DNA from: an uncultured Dehalococcoidia bacterium
Lineage (GTDB): Bacteria; Chloroflexota; Dehalococcoidia; Lucifugimonadales; Lucifugimonadaceae
NCBI GenBank assembly: GCA_958295935.1
Contig: OY282385.1
Location: 682,001 to 746,000 of the forward strand
Direction: 5' to 3'
DNA length: 64,000 bases
The notes below the pieces were generated by a model, which had not been told where the DNA came from, did no database searches, and was given only the letters and a program-made list of their open reading frames with translations. Shown piece by piece: positions 26,454 through 34,479 of this stretch. The translations under genes and the position numbers were made by a program. Positions within the stretch are counted from its first letter, which is position 1; the number at the start of each line of letters is the position of its first letter.

Positions 26454-29400
26454 TTACAGGTTGCTGAGATTGCTCAGTTCGGAAGGTATCTCGCCGCTCA
26501 ACTGGTTCCCTCTGAGGTTTAGCCGTCTCAGGCTACTGAGATTCCCAAGCTCCGGGGGCATCTCGCCGCTCAACTCGTTCTGACTGAGGTCCAGCGAGTA
26601 CAGCTTGCTGAGATTCCCAAATTCCACGGGTATCCCGCCGCTCAACTGGTTCCTGTCGAGGGACAGAAATCCTAAGTTAGTGAGTTTGCCCAGTTCCGCG
26701 GGTATCTCTCCGCTAAGCTGGTTGTGACGGAGAGATAACGATGTCAGGCTGCTGAGATTCCCAAGCTCCGCGGGTATCTCACCGCTCAACTGGTTCCCAC
26801 GGAGGGTCAACCCTTTCAGGCTGCTGAGACTGCCAAGCTCAACGGGTAGCTCTCCGATCAACTGGTTCCCGGAGAGGTCCAGCAATTCCAGATTGCTGAG
26901 ACTGCCAAGCTCAACGGGTAGCTCTCCGATCAACTCGTTGTAATTGAGGGACAGCGATGTCAGGTTGCTGAGATTCCCAAGCTCCGCGGGTATCACGCCG
27001 TTCAACTCGTTGTGACCGAGGGACAGCGACGTCAGGTTGCTGAGATTCCCAAGCTCCGCGGGTATCACGCCGTTCAACCCGTTGTGACCGAGGGACAACG
27101 ACGTCAGGCTACTGAGATTCCCAAGCTCCGCGGGTATCTCACCGAGCAACAGGTTCTCACTGAGGTCCAGCGATCCTAGGTTACTGATGTTGCCAAGTTC
27201 AGCGGGTATCTTGCCACTCAACTCGTTCTCACTGAGGTCCAGCGATCCTAGGTTACTAATGTTGCCAAGTTCAGCGGGTATCTCACCGAGCAACAGGTTA
27301 TCACTGAGGTCCAGAAATTCCAGGTTGCTGAGACTGCCCAGCTCGACGGGTATCTCACCCATCAAATAGTAATCACTGAGATCTAAGGCTGTAACCCGTC
27401 CATTCCCATCCGTGGTCACCCCGTACCATTCACCCAACGGCTTGGCGCTCAGCCAGTTGGCGTTGTTCTTCCAGTTCGCGCCGTCCGCGGCCTTATAGAG
27501 CGCCACCAGCGCCGCCCTGTCACTCGCCCTCGTCCAGAAAGGCAAACCTGTATCGGTTAAATCATTTTCCGTTAGATGTCGCAGACCCTCGGGTATCTCT
27601 CCGCTCAACTGGTTCTTATTGAGGTCCAGCCCTTCCAAGTTGCTGAGACTGCCCAATTCGACGGGTATCTCTCCCCTCAAACGGTTCCCACTGAGGGTCA
27701 GCATTTCCAGGTTGCTGAGGCTACCCAGTTCCGCAGGTATCTCTCCGACCAACTGGTTCCCACCGAGGCTCAGCCCTTCCAAGTTGTTGAGACTGCCTAA
27801 TTCCGAGGGTATCTCGCCGCTCAACTCGTTATCACTGAGGTTTAGCCATGTCAGGTTGCTGAGCTTGCCCAGTTCCGAGGGTATCTCTCCGCTCAACCCG
27901 TTATCACTGAGGTTTAGCCTTGTCAGGTCGCTGAGGTTGCCCAGTTCCGAGGGGATCTGGCCGCTCAACCCGTTATCACTGAGGTTTAGCCATGTCAGGT
28001 TGCTGAGGTTGCCCAATTCCGAGGGTATCTCGCCGCTCAACTCGTTCCCAGCGAAGTCCAGCGATCCCAGGTTGCTGAGCTTGCCCAGTTCAGAGGGTAT
28101 CTCGCCGCTCAACTCGTTCTCACTGAGGTTTAGCCTTGTCAGCTTGCTGAGACTGCCCAGTTCCGCAGGTATCTCGCCGCTCAACTCGTTCCCACTGAGG
28201 TCCAGATCTGTCAGCTTGCTGAGATTGCCCAGTTCGGAAGGGATCTCGCCGCTCAACTCGTTCCCACTGAGGTCCAGATCTGTCAGCTTGCTGAGGTTGC
28301 CCACTTCCGCGGGTATCTCACCGCTCAACTCGTTCCCACTAAGGTCCAGATCTGTCAGCTTGCTGAGATTGCCCAGTTCCGCAGGTATCTCTCCGCTCAA
28401 CTCGTTCCCACCGAGGCTCAGCCGTCCCAGCTTGCTGAGGTTGCCCAGTTCGTAAGGGATCTCGCCGCTCAACTCGTTCCCACTGAGGTCCAGATCTGTC
28501 AGCTTGCTGAGATTGCCCAGTTCGGAAGGGATCTCACCGCTTAACCCGCTTTCATCTAGGACCAGTACTTCCAGGTTGCTGAGGTCGCCACGTTCAGCAG
28601 GTATCTCGTCGCTCAAATGGTTATCACTAAGGTCCAGCGATGTCAGGTTGCTGAGATTGCCCAGTTCCGAGGGTATCTCTCCGCTCAACTGGTTGTTGTC
28701 GAGGTACAGCGATTTCAACTTACTGAGGTAGCCAAGTTCCGCGGGTATCTCACTCACCAAAAAGTTATCACAGAGGTACAGAAATTCCAGATTGCTGAGG
28801 TCGCCCAGTTCAGAGGGTATCTCTCCGACCAAGTCGTTCTCACTGAGGTCCAAGGTTGTAACCCGCCCATTCCCATCCGTGGCAACCCCGTACCATTCAC
28901 CCAGCGGCTTGTCGCTCAGCCAGTTGGCGTTCCCCTCCCAGTTCTCTCCGCCCGCGGCGTTGTAGAGCGCTGTCAGCGCCGCCCCTTCACTCGAGCTCGT
29001 CGAGAAGGGCAAACCTGTATCGGCTAAATCATTTTCCGTTACATGTCGCAGACCCTCGGGTATCTCTCCGCTCAACTGGTTCTCATTGAGGTCCAGCCCT
29101 TCCAGGTTGCTGAGACTGCCAAGCTCGGAGGGTATCTCGCCGTTTAACCGGTTCCCACCGAGACTAAGCATTGTCAGGTTGCTGAGGTTGCCCAGTTCAG
29201 AGGGAATCTCGCCGCTCAACCTGTTCAAACCGAGGTACAGCTCTGTCAAATTGCTGAGACTGCCAAGCTCGGAGGGTATCTCGCCGCGCAACTCGTTCTC
29301 ATAGAGGTGCAGCGTTGTCAATTTGCTGAGACTGCCAAGTTCCGCGGGTATCTCACCGCGTAATTCGTTCTCACTGAGGTCTAATGATGTCAGGTTGTTG

Positions 29401-30035
29401 AGGTTGTCCAGTTCGGAGGGTATCTCGCCGCTCAACTCGTTATCACTGAGGGTCAGCATTTCCAGGTTGCCGAGGCTGCCCAGTTCCGAGGGGATCTCGC
29501 CGCTCAACAGATTCTCATAGAGGAACATATGTCTCAGGTCACTGAGACTGCCAAGTTCGGAAGGTATCTCGCCGCTCAACCGGTTCCCACCGAGGTTTAG
29601 CCATTCCAGGTTGCTGAGATTGCCCAGTTCGGAGGGGATCTCTCCGCTCAACTGGTTCCCACCGAGGTACAGCGCTTCCAGGTTGTTGAGGCTGCCCAAC
29701 TCCGAAGGTATCTCGCCACTCAACCGGTTCCCACTGAGGTTTAGCCATTCCAGGTTGCTGAGGTTGCCCAGTTCGGGAGGTATTTCTCCGCTCAACCGGT
29801 TCTCTACGGGGTCCAGCCATGTAACGCGCCCATTCCCATTCGTGGTCACCCCGTACCATTTACCCAACGGCTTGTCGCTCAGCCAGTTGGCGTTGTTCTT
29901 CCAGTTCGCGCCGTCCGTGGCGTTATAGAGCGCCGCCAGCGCCGCCCTGTCCGTCGCGACCCCGCCTTTGGACGCGGGCGCGCTATCGTCCACGGAGCCA
30001 TCCCCCGCAAACGCCATACCCGCTATCGCGACCAA
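26454..30035 (-). CDS. giant secreted LRR protein (three modules)
   Basis: A protein of about 1,193 residues: hydrophobic leader (LVAIAGMAFAG), short linker, then three modules. Each opens with an N-cap (TDRAALAALYNATDGANW..NANWLSDKPLG.WYGV) followed by many 24-residue LRRs (LSGEIPSELG.LSNLE.L.LS.N). The first two modules end in a C-cap in which the Cys of GCIP and PFC in the 1-3718 protein are replaced (GEIPEGLR...GLPFS/W); the third ends abruptly at SNLSNL. The only start codons in frame are TTG 30035 or CTG 30044; the nearby ATG (30048) is out of frame. Base composition is more AT-rich than neighbouring metabolic genes. Likely an extracellular binding protein; ligand unknown. Confidence 0.82.
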   Translation of the reverse strand: MVAIAGMAFAGDGSVDDSAPASKGGVATDRAALAALYNATDGANWKNNANWLSDKPLGKWYGVTTNGNGRVTWLDPVENRLSGEIPPELGNLSNLEWLNLSGNRLSGEIPSELGSLNNLEALYLGGNQLSGEIPSELGNLSNLEWLNLGGNRLSGEIPSELGSLSDLRHMFLYENLLSGEIPSELGSLGNLEMLTLSDNELSGEIPSELDNLNNLTSLDLSENELRGEIPAELGSLSKLTTLHLYENELRGEIPSELGSLSNLTELYLGLNRLSGEIPSELGNLSNLTMLSLGGNRLNGEIPSELGSLSNLEGLDLNENQLSGEIPEGLRHVTENDLADTGLPFSTSSSEGAALTALYNAAGGENWEGNANWLSDKPLGEWYGVATDGNGRVTTLDLSENDLVGEIPSELGDLSNLEFLYLCDNFLVSEIPAELGYLSKLKSLYLDNNQLSGEIPSELGNLSNLTSLDLSDNHLSDEIPAERGDLSNLEVLVLDESGLSGEIPSELGNLSKLTDLDLSGNELSGEIPYELGNLSKLGRLSLGGNELSGEIPAELGNLSKLTDLDLSGNELSGEIPAEVGNLSKLTDLDLSGNELSGEIPSELGNLSKLTDLDLSGNELSGEIPAELGSLSKLTRLNLSENELSGEIPSELGKLSNLGSLDFAGNELSGEIPSELGNLSNLTWLNLSDNGLSGQIPSELGNLSDLTRLNLSDNGLSGEIPSELGKLSNLTWLNLSDNELSGEIPSELGSLNNLEGLSLGGNQLVGEIPAELGSLSNLEMLTLSGNRLRGEIPVELGSLSNLEGLDLNKNQLSGEIPEGLRHLTENDLTDTGLPFWTRASDRAALVALYKAADGANWKNNANWLSAKPLGEWYGVTTDGNGRVTALDLSDYYLMGEIPVELGSLSNLEFLDLSDNLLLGEIPAELGNISNLGSLDLSENELSGKIPAELGNISNLGSLDLSENLLLGEIPAELGNLSSLTSLSLGHNGLNGVIPAELGNLSNLTSLSLGHNELNGVIPAELGNLSNLTSLSLNYNELIGELPVELGSLSNLELLDLSGNQLIGELPVELGSLSSLKGLTLRGNQLSGEIPAELGNLSSLTSLSLRHNQLSGEIPAELGKLTNLGFLSLDRNQLSGGIPVEFGNLSKLYSLDLSQNELSGEMPPELGNLSSLRRLNLRGNQLSGEIPSELSNLSNL

Positions 30036-30113
30036 ACCAAACAGCCATACGCCTCCGGTTCAGGTATGCCACTCTTTCCCAAACGGCCTGCATCGATAAA
30101 ACCTCCCACCCTG

Positions 30114-31583
30114 TCAGATTATTGTGAGATTTCTAAGTTTCGCGGGTACCTCGCCACTCAAGTCGTAGTTCGAAGAGAGGTCCAGCACTTCTAGGTTGCT
30201 GAGATTGCCCAGATCGGAAGGGATCTCCCCGTCCAACCCGTTCATACCGAGGTCCAGAAATTCCAACTTGCTGAGACTGCCCAGCCCGACGGGTATCTCA
30301 CCCATCAAATGGTTCACACTGAGGTCCAGAAATTCCAACTTGTCGAGGTTGCCAAGTTCCTCGGGTATCTCACCGACCAACATGTTCTCACTGAGGTCTA
30401 AGGCTGTAACCCGCCCATTCCCATCCGTGATCACCCCGTACCATTCACCCAGCGGCTTGTCGCTCAGCCAGTTGGCGCTCTCCGCCCAGTTCTCTCCGTC
30501 CGCGGCGTTGTAGAGCGATGTCAGCGCCGCCCTGTCACTCGCGCTCGTCGAGAAGGGCAAACCTGTATCGGATAAATCATTTTCCGTTACATGTCGCAAA
30601 CCCTCGGGCATCTCTCCCCTCAACCGGTTCCCACTGAGGTCCAGCCCTTCCAGGTTGCTGAGACTGCCAAGTTCCGAAGGTATCTCCCCGCTCAACCGGT
30701 TCCCACCGAGACTAAGCATTGTCAGGTTGCTGAGGTTGCCCAGTTCAGAGGGAATCTCGCCGCTCAACCTGTTCAAACCGAGGTACAGCTCTGTCAACTT
30801 GCTGAGACTGCCAAGCTCGGAGGGTATCTCGCCGCGCAACTCGTTCTCATAGAGGTGCAGCGTTGTCAATTTGCTGAGACTGCCAAGTTCCGCGGGTATC
30901 TCACCGCGTAATTCGTTCTCACTGAGGTCTAATGATGTCAGGTTGCTGAGGTTGCCCAGTTCCGAGGGGATCTCGCCGCTCAACCGGTTCCCATAGAGGG
31001 TCAGCATTTCCAGGTTGCCGAGGCTGCCCAGTTCCGAGGGGATCTCGCCGCTCAACAGATTCTCATAGAGGAACATATGTCTCAGGTCACTGAGACTGCC
31101 AAGTTCGGAAGGTATCTCGCCGCTCAACCGGTTCCCACCGAGGTTTAGCCATTCCAGGTTGCTGAGATTGCCCAGTTCGGAGGGGATCTCTCCGCTCAAA
31201 CGGTTCCCACCGAGGTACAACGCTTCCAGGTTGTTGAGGCTGCCCAACTCCGAAGGTATTTCTCCGCTCAACTGGTTCCCACTGAGGTTTAGCCATTCCA
31301 GGTTGCTGAGGTTGCCCAGCTCGACGGGTATCTCGCCGCTTAACCGGTTCTCTACGGGGTCCAGCCATGTAACGCGCCCATTCTCATCCGTGGTCACCCC
31401 GTACCATTCGCCCAACGGCTTGTCGCTCAGCCAGTTGGCGTTGTTCTTCCAGTTCGCGCCGTCCGTGGCGTTATAGAGCGCCGCCAGCGCCGCCCTGTCC
31501 GTCGCGACCCCGCCCGGGGACGCGGGCGCGCTATCGTCCACGGAGCCATCCCCCGCAAACGCCATACCCGCTATCGCGACCAA
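30114..31583 (-). CDS. secreted LRR protein, tandem copy 1
   Basis: A 489-residue protein: leader LVAIAGMAFAG, one full LRR module with N- and C-cap (GEMPEGLRHVTENDLSDTGLPFS), then a second N-cap (SDRAALTSLYNAADGENW) with four or five LRRs that ends VPAKLRNLTII. It is nearly identical at DNA level to the copy at 31663-33132, one 1,549-bp unit away, and its first module is very close to that of the larger gene at 26454-30035. Same start problem: TTG at 31583 in frame, ATG at 31596 out of frame. Presumed exported ligand binder. Confidence 0.82.
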   Translation of the reverse strand: MVAIAGMAFAGDGSVDDSAPASPGGVATDRAALAALYNATDGANWKNNANWLSDKPLGEWYGVTTDENGRVTWLDPVENRLSGEIPVELGNLSNLEWLNLSGNQLSGEIPSELGSLNNLEALYLGGNRLSGEIPSELGNLSNLEWLNLGGNRLSGEIPSELGSLSDLRHMFLYENLLSGEIPSELGSLGNLEMLTLYGNRLSGEIPSELGNLSNLTSLDLSENELRGEIPAELGSLSKLTTLHLYENELRGEIPSELGSLSKLTELYLGLNRLSGEIPSELGNLSNLTMLSLGGNRLSGEIPSELGSLSNLEGLDLSGNRLRGEMPEGLRHVTENDLSDTGLPFSTSASDRAALTSLYNAADGENWAESANWLSDKPLGEWYGVITDGNGRVTALDLSENMLVGEIPEELGNLDKLEFLDLSVNHLMGEIPVGLGSLSKLEFLDLGMNGLDGEIPSDLGNLSNLEVLDLSSNYDLSGEVPAKLRNLTII

Positions 31584-31662
31584 ACCAAACAGCCATACGC
31601 CTCTGGTTCAGGTATGCCATTCTTTCCCAAACGGCCTGCATCGATAAAACCCTCCCGCCCTG

Positions 31663-33132
31663 TCAGATTATTGTGAGATTTCTAAGTTTCGCGGGTACCT
31701 CGCCACTCAAGTCGTAGTTCGAAGAGAGGTCCAGCACTTCTAGGTTGCTGAGATTGCCCAGCTCGGAAGGGATCTCCCCGTCCAACCCGTTCATACCGAG
31801 GTCCAGAAATTCCAACTCGCTGAGACTGCCCAGCCCTACGGGTATCTCACCCATCAAATGGTTCACACTGAGATCCAGAAATTCCAACTTGTCGAGGTTG
31901 CCAAGTTCCTCGGGTATCTCACCGACCAACATGTTCTCACTGAGGTCTAAGGCTGTAACCCGCCCATTCCCATCCGTGGTCACCCCGTACCATTCACCCA
32001 GCGGCTTGTCGCTCAGCCAGTTGGCGCTCTCCGCCCAGTTCTCTCCGTCCGCGGCGTTGTAGAGCGATGTCAGCGCCGCCCTGTCACTCGCGCTCGTCGA
32101 GAAGGGCAAACCTGTATCGGCTAAATCATTTTCCGTTACATGCCGCAGACCCTCGGGTATCTCTCCGCTCAACCGGTTCTCATTGAGGTCCAGCCCTTCC
32201 AGGTTGCTGAGATTGCCAAGTTCCGAAGGTATCTCCCCGCTCAAACGGTTCCCACCGAGACTAAGCATTGTCAGGTTGCTGAGACGGCCTAGTTCGGATG
32301 GGATCTCTCCGCTCAAACGGTTCAAACCTAGGTACAGCTCTGTCAAATTGCTGAGGTTGCCCAGTTCAGAGGGGATCTCGCCGCGCAATCCGTTCTCATA
32401 GAGGTACAGCCATTCTAGGTTGCTAAGACTGCCAAGTTCCGCGGGTATCTCGCCGCGTAATTCGTTCTCACTGAGGTCTAATGATGTCAGGTTGCTGAGG
32501 TTACCCAGTTCCGAGGGGATCTCGCCGCTCAACTCGTTATCATTGAGGGTCAGCATTTCCAGGTTGCCGAGGCTGCCCAGTTCCGAGGGGATCTCGCCGC
32601 TCAACAGATTCTCATAGAGGAACATATGTCTCAGGTCACTGAGACCGCCAAGTTCGGAAGGTATCTCGCCGCTCAATCTGTTCCCACCAAGGTTTAACCA
32701 GGCCAAGCTACTGAGATTGCCCAGTTCGGAGGGGATCTCTCCGCTCAACCGGTTCCCACCGAGGTACAGCGCTTCCAGGTTGTTGAGGCTGCCCAACTCC
32801 GAAGGTATCTCGCCACTCAACCGGTTCCCACTGAGGTTTAGCCATTCCAGGTTGCTGAGGTTGCCCAGTTCGGGAGGTATTTCTCCGCTCAACCGGTTCT
32901 CTACGGGGTCCAGCCATGTAACGCGCCCATTCTCATCCGTGGTCACCCCGTACCATTCGCCCAACGGCTTGTCGCTCAGCCAGTTGGCGTTGTTCTTCCA
33001 GTTCGCGCCGTCCGTGGCGTTATAGAGCGCCGCCAGCGCCGCCCTGTCCGTCGCGACCCCGCCCATGGACGCGGGCGCGCTATCGTCCACGGAGCCATCC
33101 CCCGCAAACGCCATACCCGCTATCGCGACCAA
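31663..33132 (-). CDS. secreted LRR protein, tandem copy 2
   Basis: A 489-residue twin of the preceding gene with scattered substitutions concentrated on LRR surface positions (for example SSLAWLNLGG versus SNLEWLNLGG). The order leader, N-cap, LRRs, Cys-less C-cap, second N-cap, four or five LRRs and VPAKLRNLTII is unchanged. Same start context, TTG 33132 in frame and ATG 33145 out of frame, with GGAG rather than GGAGG upstream. As the most upstream minus-strand member it may carry the promoter of the array; none was identified. Confidence 0.82.
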   Translation of the reverse strand: MVAIAGMAFAGDGSVDDSAPASMGGVATDRAALAALYNATDGANWKNNANWLSDKPLGEWYGVTTDENGRVTWLDPVENRLSGEIPPELGNLSNLEWLNLSGNRLSGEIPSELGSLNNLEALYLGGNRLSGEIPSELGNLSSLAWLNLGGNRLSGEIPSELGGLSDLRHMFLYENLLSGEIPSELGSLGNLEMLTLNDNELSGEIPSELGNLSNLTSLDLSENELRGEIPAELGSLSNLEWLYLYENGLRGEIPSELGNLSNLTELYLGLNRLSGEIPSELGRLSNLTMLSLGGNRLSGEIPSELGNLSNLEGLDLNENRLSGEIPEGLRHVTENDLADTGLPFSTSASDRAALTSLYNAADGENWAESANWLSDKPLGEWYGVTTDGNGRVTALDLSENMLVGEIPEELGNLDKLEFLDLSVNHLMGEIPVGLGSLSELEFLDLGMNGLDGEIPSELGNLSNLEVLDLSSNYDLSGEVPAKLRNLTII

Positions 33133-33351
33133 ACCAAACAGCCATACGACTCCGGTTCAGGTATGCCACTCTTTCCCAAACGGCCTGCATCGATAAAACC
33201 CTCTCAACTGCCCTGCTGAACAGGTAGGGACGAGCCAACCAAGCGCTTGTCTCAGGTTCAGATACCTCCACCCTACCGATGTCCAACCATTAGGCGGCTG
33301 GACGCATAAAGATACCTCGCCGACAGGTGCGCCCGTATCGAAGAGCGTGCG

Positions 33352-33381
33352 CGACGCCCGGCAACGATGTGCCGGGCGTCG
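33352..33381. terminator. 12-bp perfect hairpin after the 22-residue-repeat gene
   Basis: CGACGCCCGGCA and its exact complement flank a six-base loop (ACGATG), 28 bases past the minus-strand stop at 33409. The stem is strong enough to end transcripts, but the U-tract is missing on both strands; Rho-assisted termination or mRNA protection is an alternative. Confidence 0.55.
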
Positions 33382-33408
33382 AGAGAATCACCCGATGCGG
33401 ATTATTCC

Positions 33409-34239
33409 TTACTCTTTCCCGCCCGCGACAGACTTCACCACCACCCGCACTCCGTTGATAGTGCCCGTCGCCGCCTTGCGGACCGCGTCCCCCGCGGCGT
33501 CGCTCACGTCGTAAGCGGCTTCGATCGCTCCGGTTGCGGCCGCGGAAGCGGTCTCCTCCACGTTCAGCCCGGTCTTCCTGGCAGCGTCAATCGCGCCATT
33601 GACGGTGGCGACGGCAACCTTGCCAAGGTCTTCCCCGGTCATTGCCGCGCTGCTGATTATCTGCCTGGAGGTGTCGCGAGTGGCAGTAATCACGTCCCCC
33701 GACGCGCTGCTAACCGCGGTGACCACCCCGGCTACCGTCCCCTCAGCAGCATCGACCAACGAGCCGCCTATTTCCTTTGTCCCGTCTATGACGCCGCGAG
33801 TCACCTGCACTACAGATTCCTCAGCAGTCAGGCCGACGGATGCGCCGCCTTTGAGAGCCCCCTCCACGGTATTCTGGGCCGCACTACCCAACTCCGCGCC
33901 CGCGCTGCTGGAGCCTCGAATCGCTCCCACCACCACGTCATGGAGCATCGTCGTTGAGGCGGTGGCGACCGCGCCCGCGCCTTCGATGACTCCGATAGTG
34001 GAGTCCCTTATCACCGCGCCCGTGCTGCCGCCGATGCTGCTCGCGGCTTCCAGAGTGCCGGTCACAGCGTCCTGGGCGAGGAGTCCAACTTCACCGCCCA
34101 CGGAACGGGCGCCCTTGAGTGCATTAACCGTGCTGTCACGGATCACGTCAGTGGCCAAGTTCCCCACCTGCCCGGTGCCCTCCAGCGTGGCGGTCAATGA
34201 ATCCTTCACCGCTTTACCAACTCGTCCCAAGATCGCCAT
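33409..34239 (-). CDS. protein of twelve tandem 22-residue repeats
   Basis: A 276-residue protein made almost wholly of repeats: after MAILGRVGK come twelve ungapped 22-residue units, e.g. VIRDSTVNALKGARSVGGEVGL and LAQDAVTGTLEAASSIGGSTGA, consensus [AV]xxDxTxGxLxGAxxVGxxxxx. Two 11-residue (hendecad) periods per unit suggest amphipathic helix, as in LEA, apolipoprotein or phasin-like proteins. It has no signal peptide, Cys or Trp and is rich in Ala, Gly, Val and Thr. ATG at 34239 follows AAGGAG at about seven bases. Divergent from the PLD/ATPase gene. No family assigned; membrane-surface, storage-granule or stress-protectant roles are all possible. Confidence 0.8.
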   Translation of the reverse strand: MAILGRVGKAVKDSLTATLEGTGQVGNLATDVIRDSTVNALKGARSVGGEVGLLAQDAVTGTLEAASSIGGSTGAVIRDSTIGVIEGAGAVATASTTMLHDVVVGAIRGSSSAGAELGSAAQNTVEGALKGGASVGLTAEESVVQVTRGVIDGTKEIGGSLVDAAEGTVAGVVTAVSSASGDVITATRDTSRQIISSAAMTGEDLGKVAVATVNGAIDAARKTGLNVEETASAAATGAIEAAYDVSDAAGDAVRKAATGTINGVRVVVKSVAGGKE

Positions 34240-34479
34240 CGTGTTCTCCTTCTCGCTTAGTTTGAGTCTTAGACATGTTCACCATTGTAACCGGTAGAAA
34301 TGCAAAACGCATGTACCAACCGCGCCCCCCGGCGAGCGCCTATCAAGTCCAGGCAGTCAAGCGATTCCGGTAAACTCGCCGGACTGAAACCCCTGCCAAC
34401 AAGCACGGCCCAGCCACAGGGTACGCCAATCATCCCAGAATCCAACAGGCGGCGGGAGGTCTTCGGAGATCACAGCAGT

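Larger units (their letters stand above)
30114..33211. repeat. 1,549-bp tandem duplication of an LRR gene
   Basis: Starts, stops and the roughly 80-bp spacer of the two 489-residue LRR genes recur at exactly 1,549 bp. The spacer, including the leader-peptide region, is almost base-identical in both and also upstream of the third gene (30036-30113). The coding parts are themselves 72-bp repeats. Confidence 0.88.

Noticed and set aside
27619-28455. Long plus-strand frame of 278 codons antisense to the LRR gene, with repeats such as LLRLPSSEGISPLN
   Set aside because: The 72-bp LRR repeats happen to lack stops on the other strand; the same shadow appears opposite every LRR gene here, with no start signal or family features.
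30036-30113. Regular 72-bp and 1,549-bp repeats as a CRISPR or integron array
   Set aside because: Repeats are coding LRRs and whole-gene duplicates without unique spacers, att sites or cas/integrase genes.
34300-34479. 60-residue N-terminal extension of the PLD/ATPase protein
   Set aside because: Pro/Arg/Ser-rich sequence with no pattern, and ATG 34480 has GGAG upstream at a workable distance.
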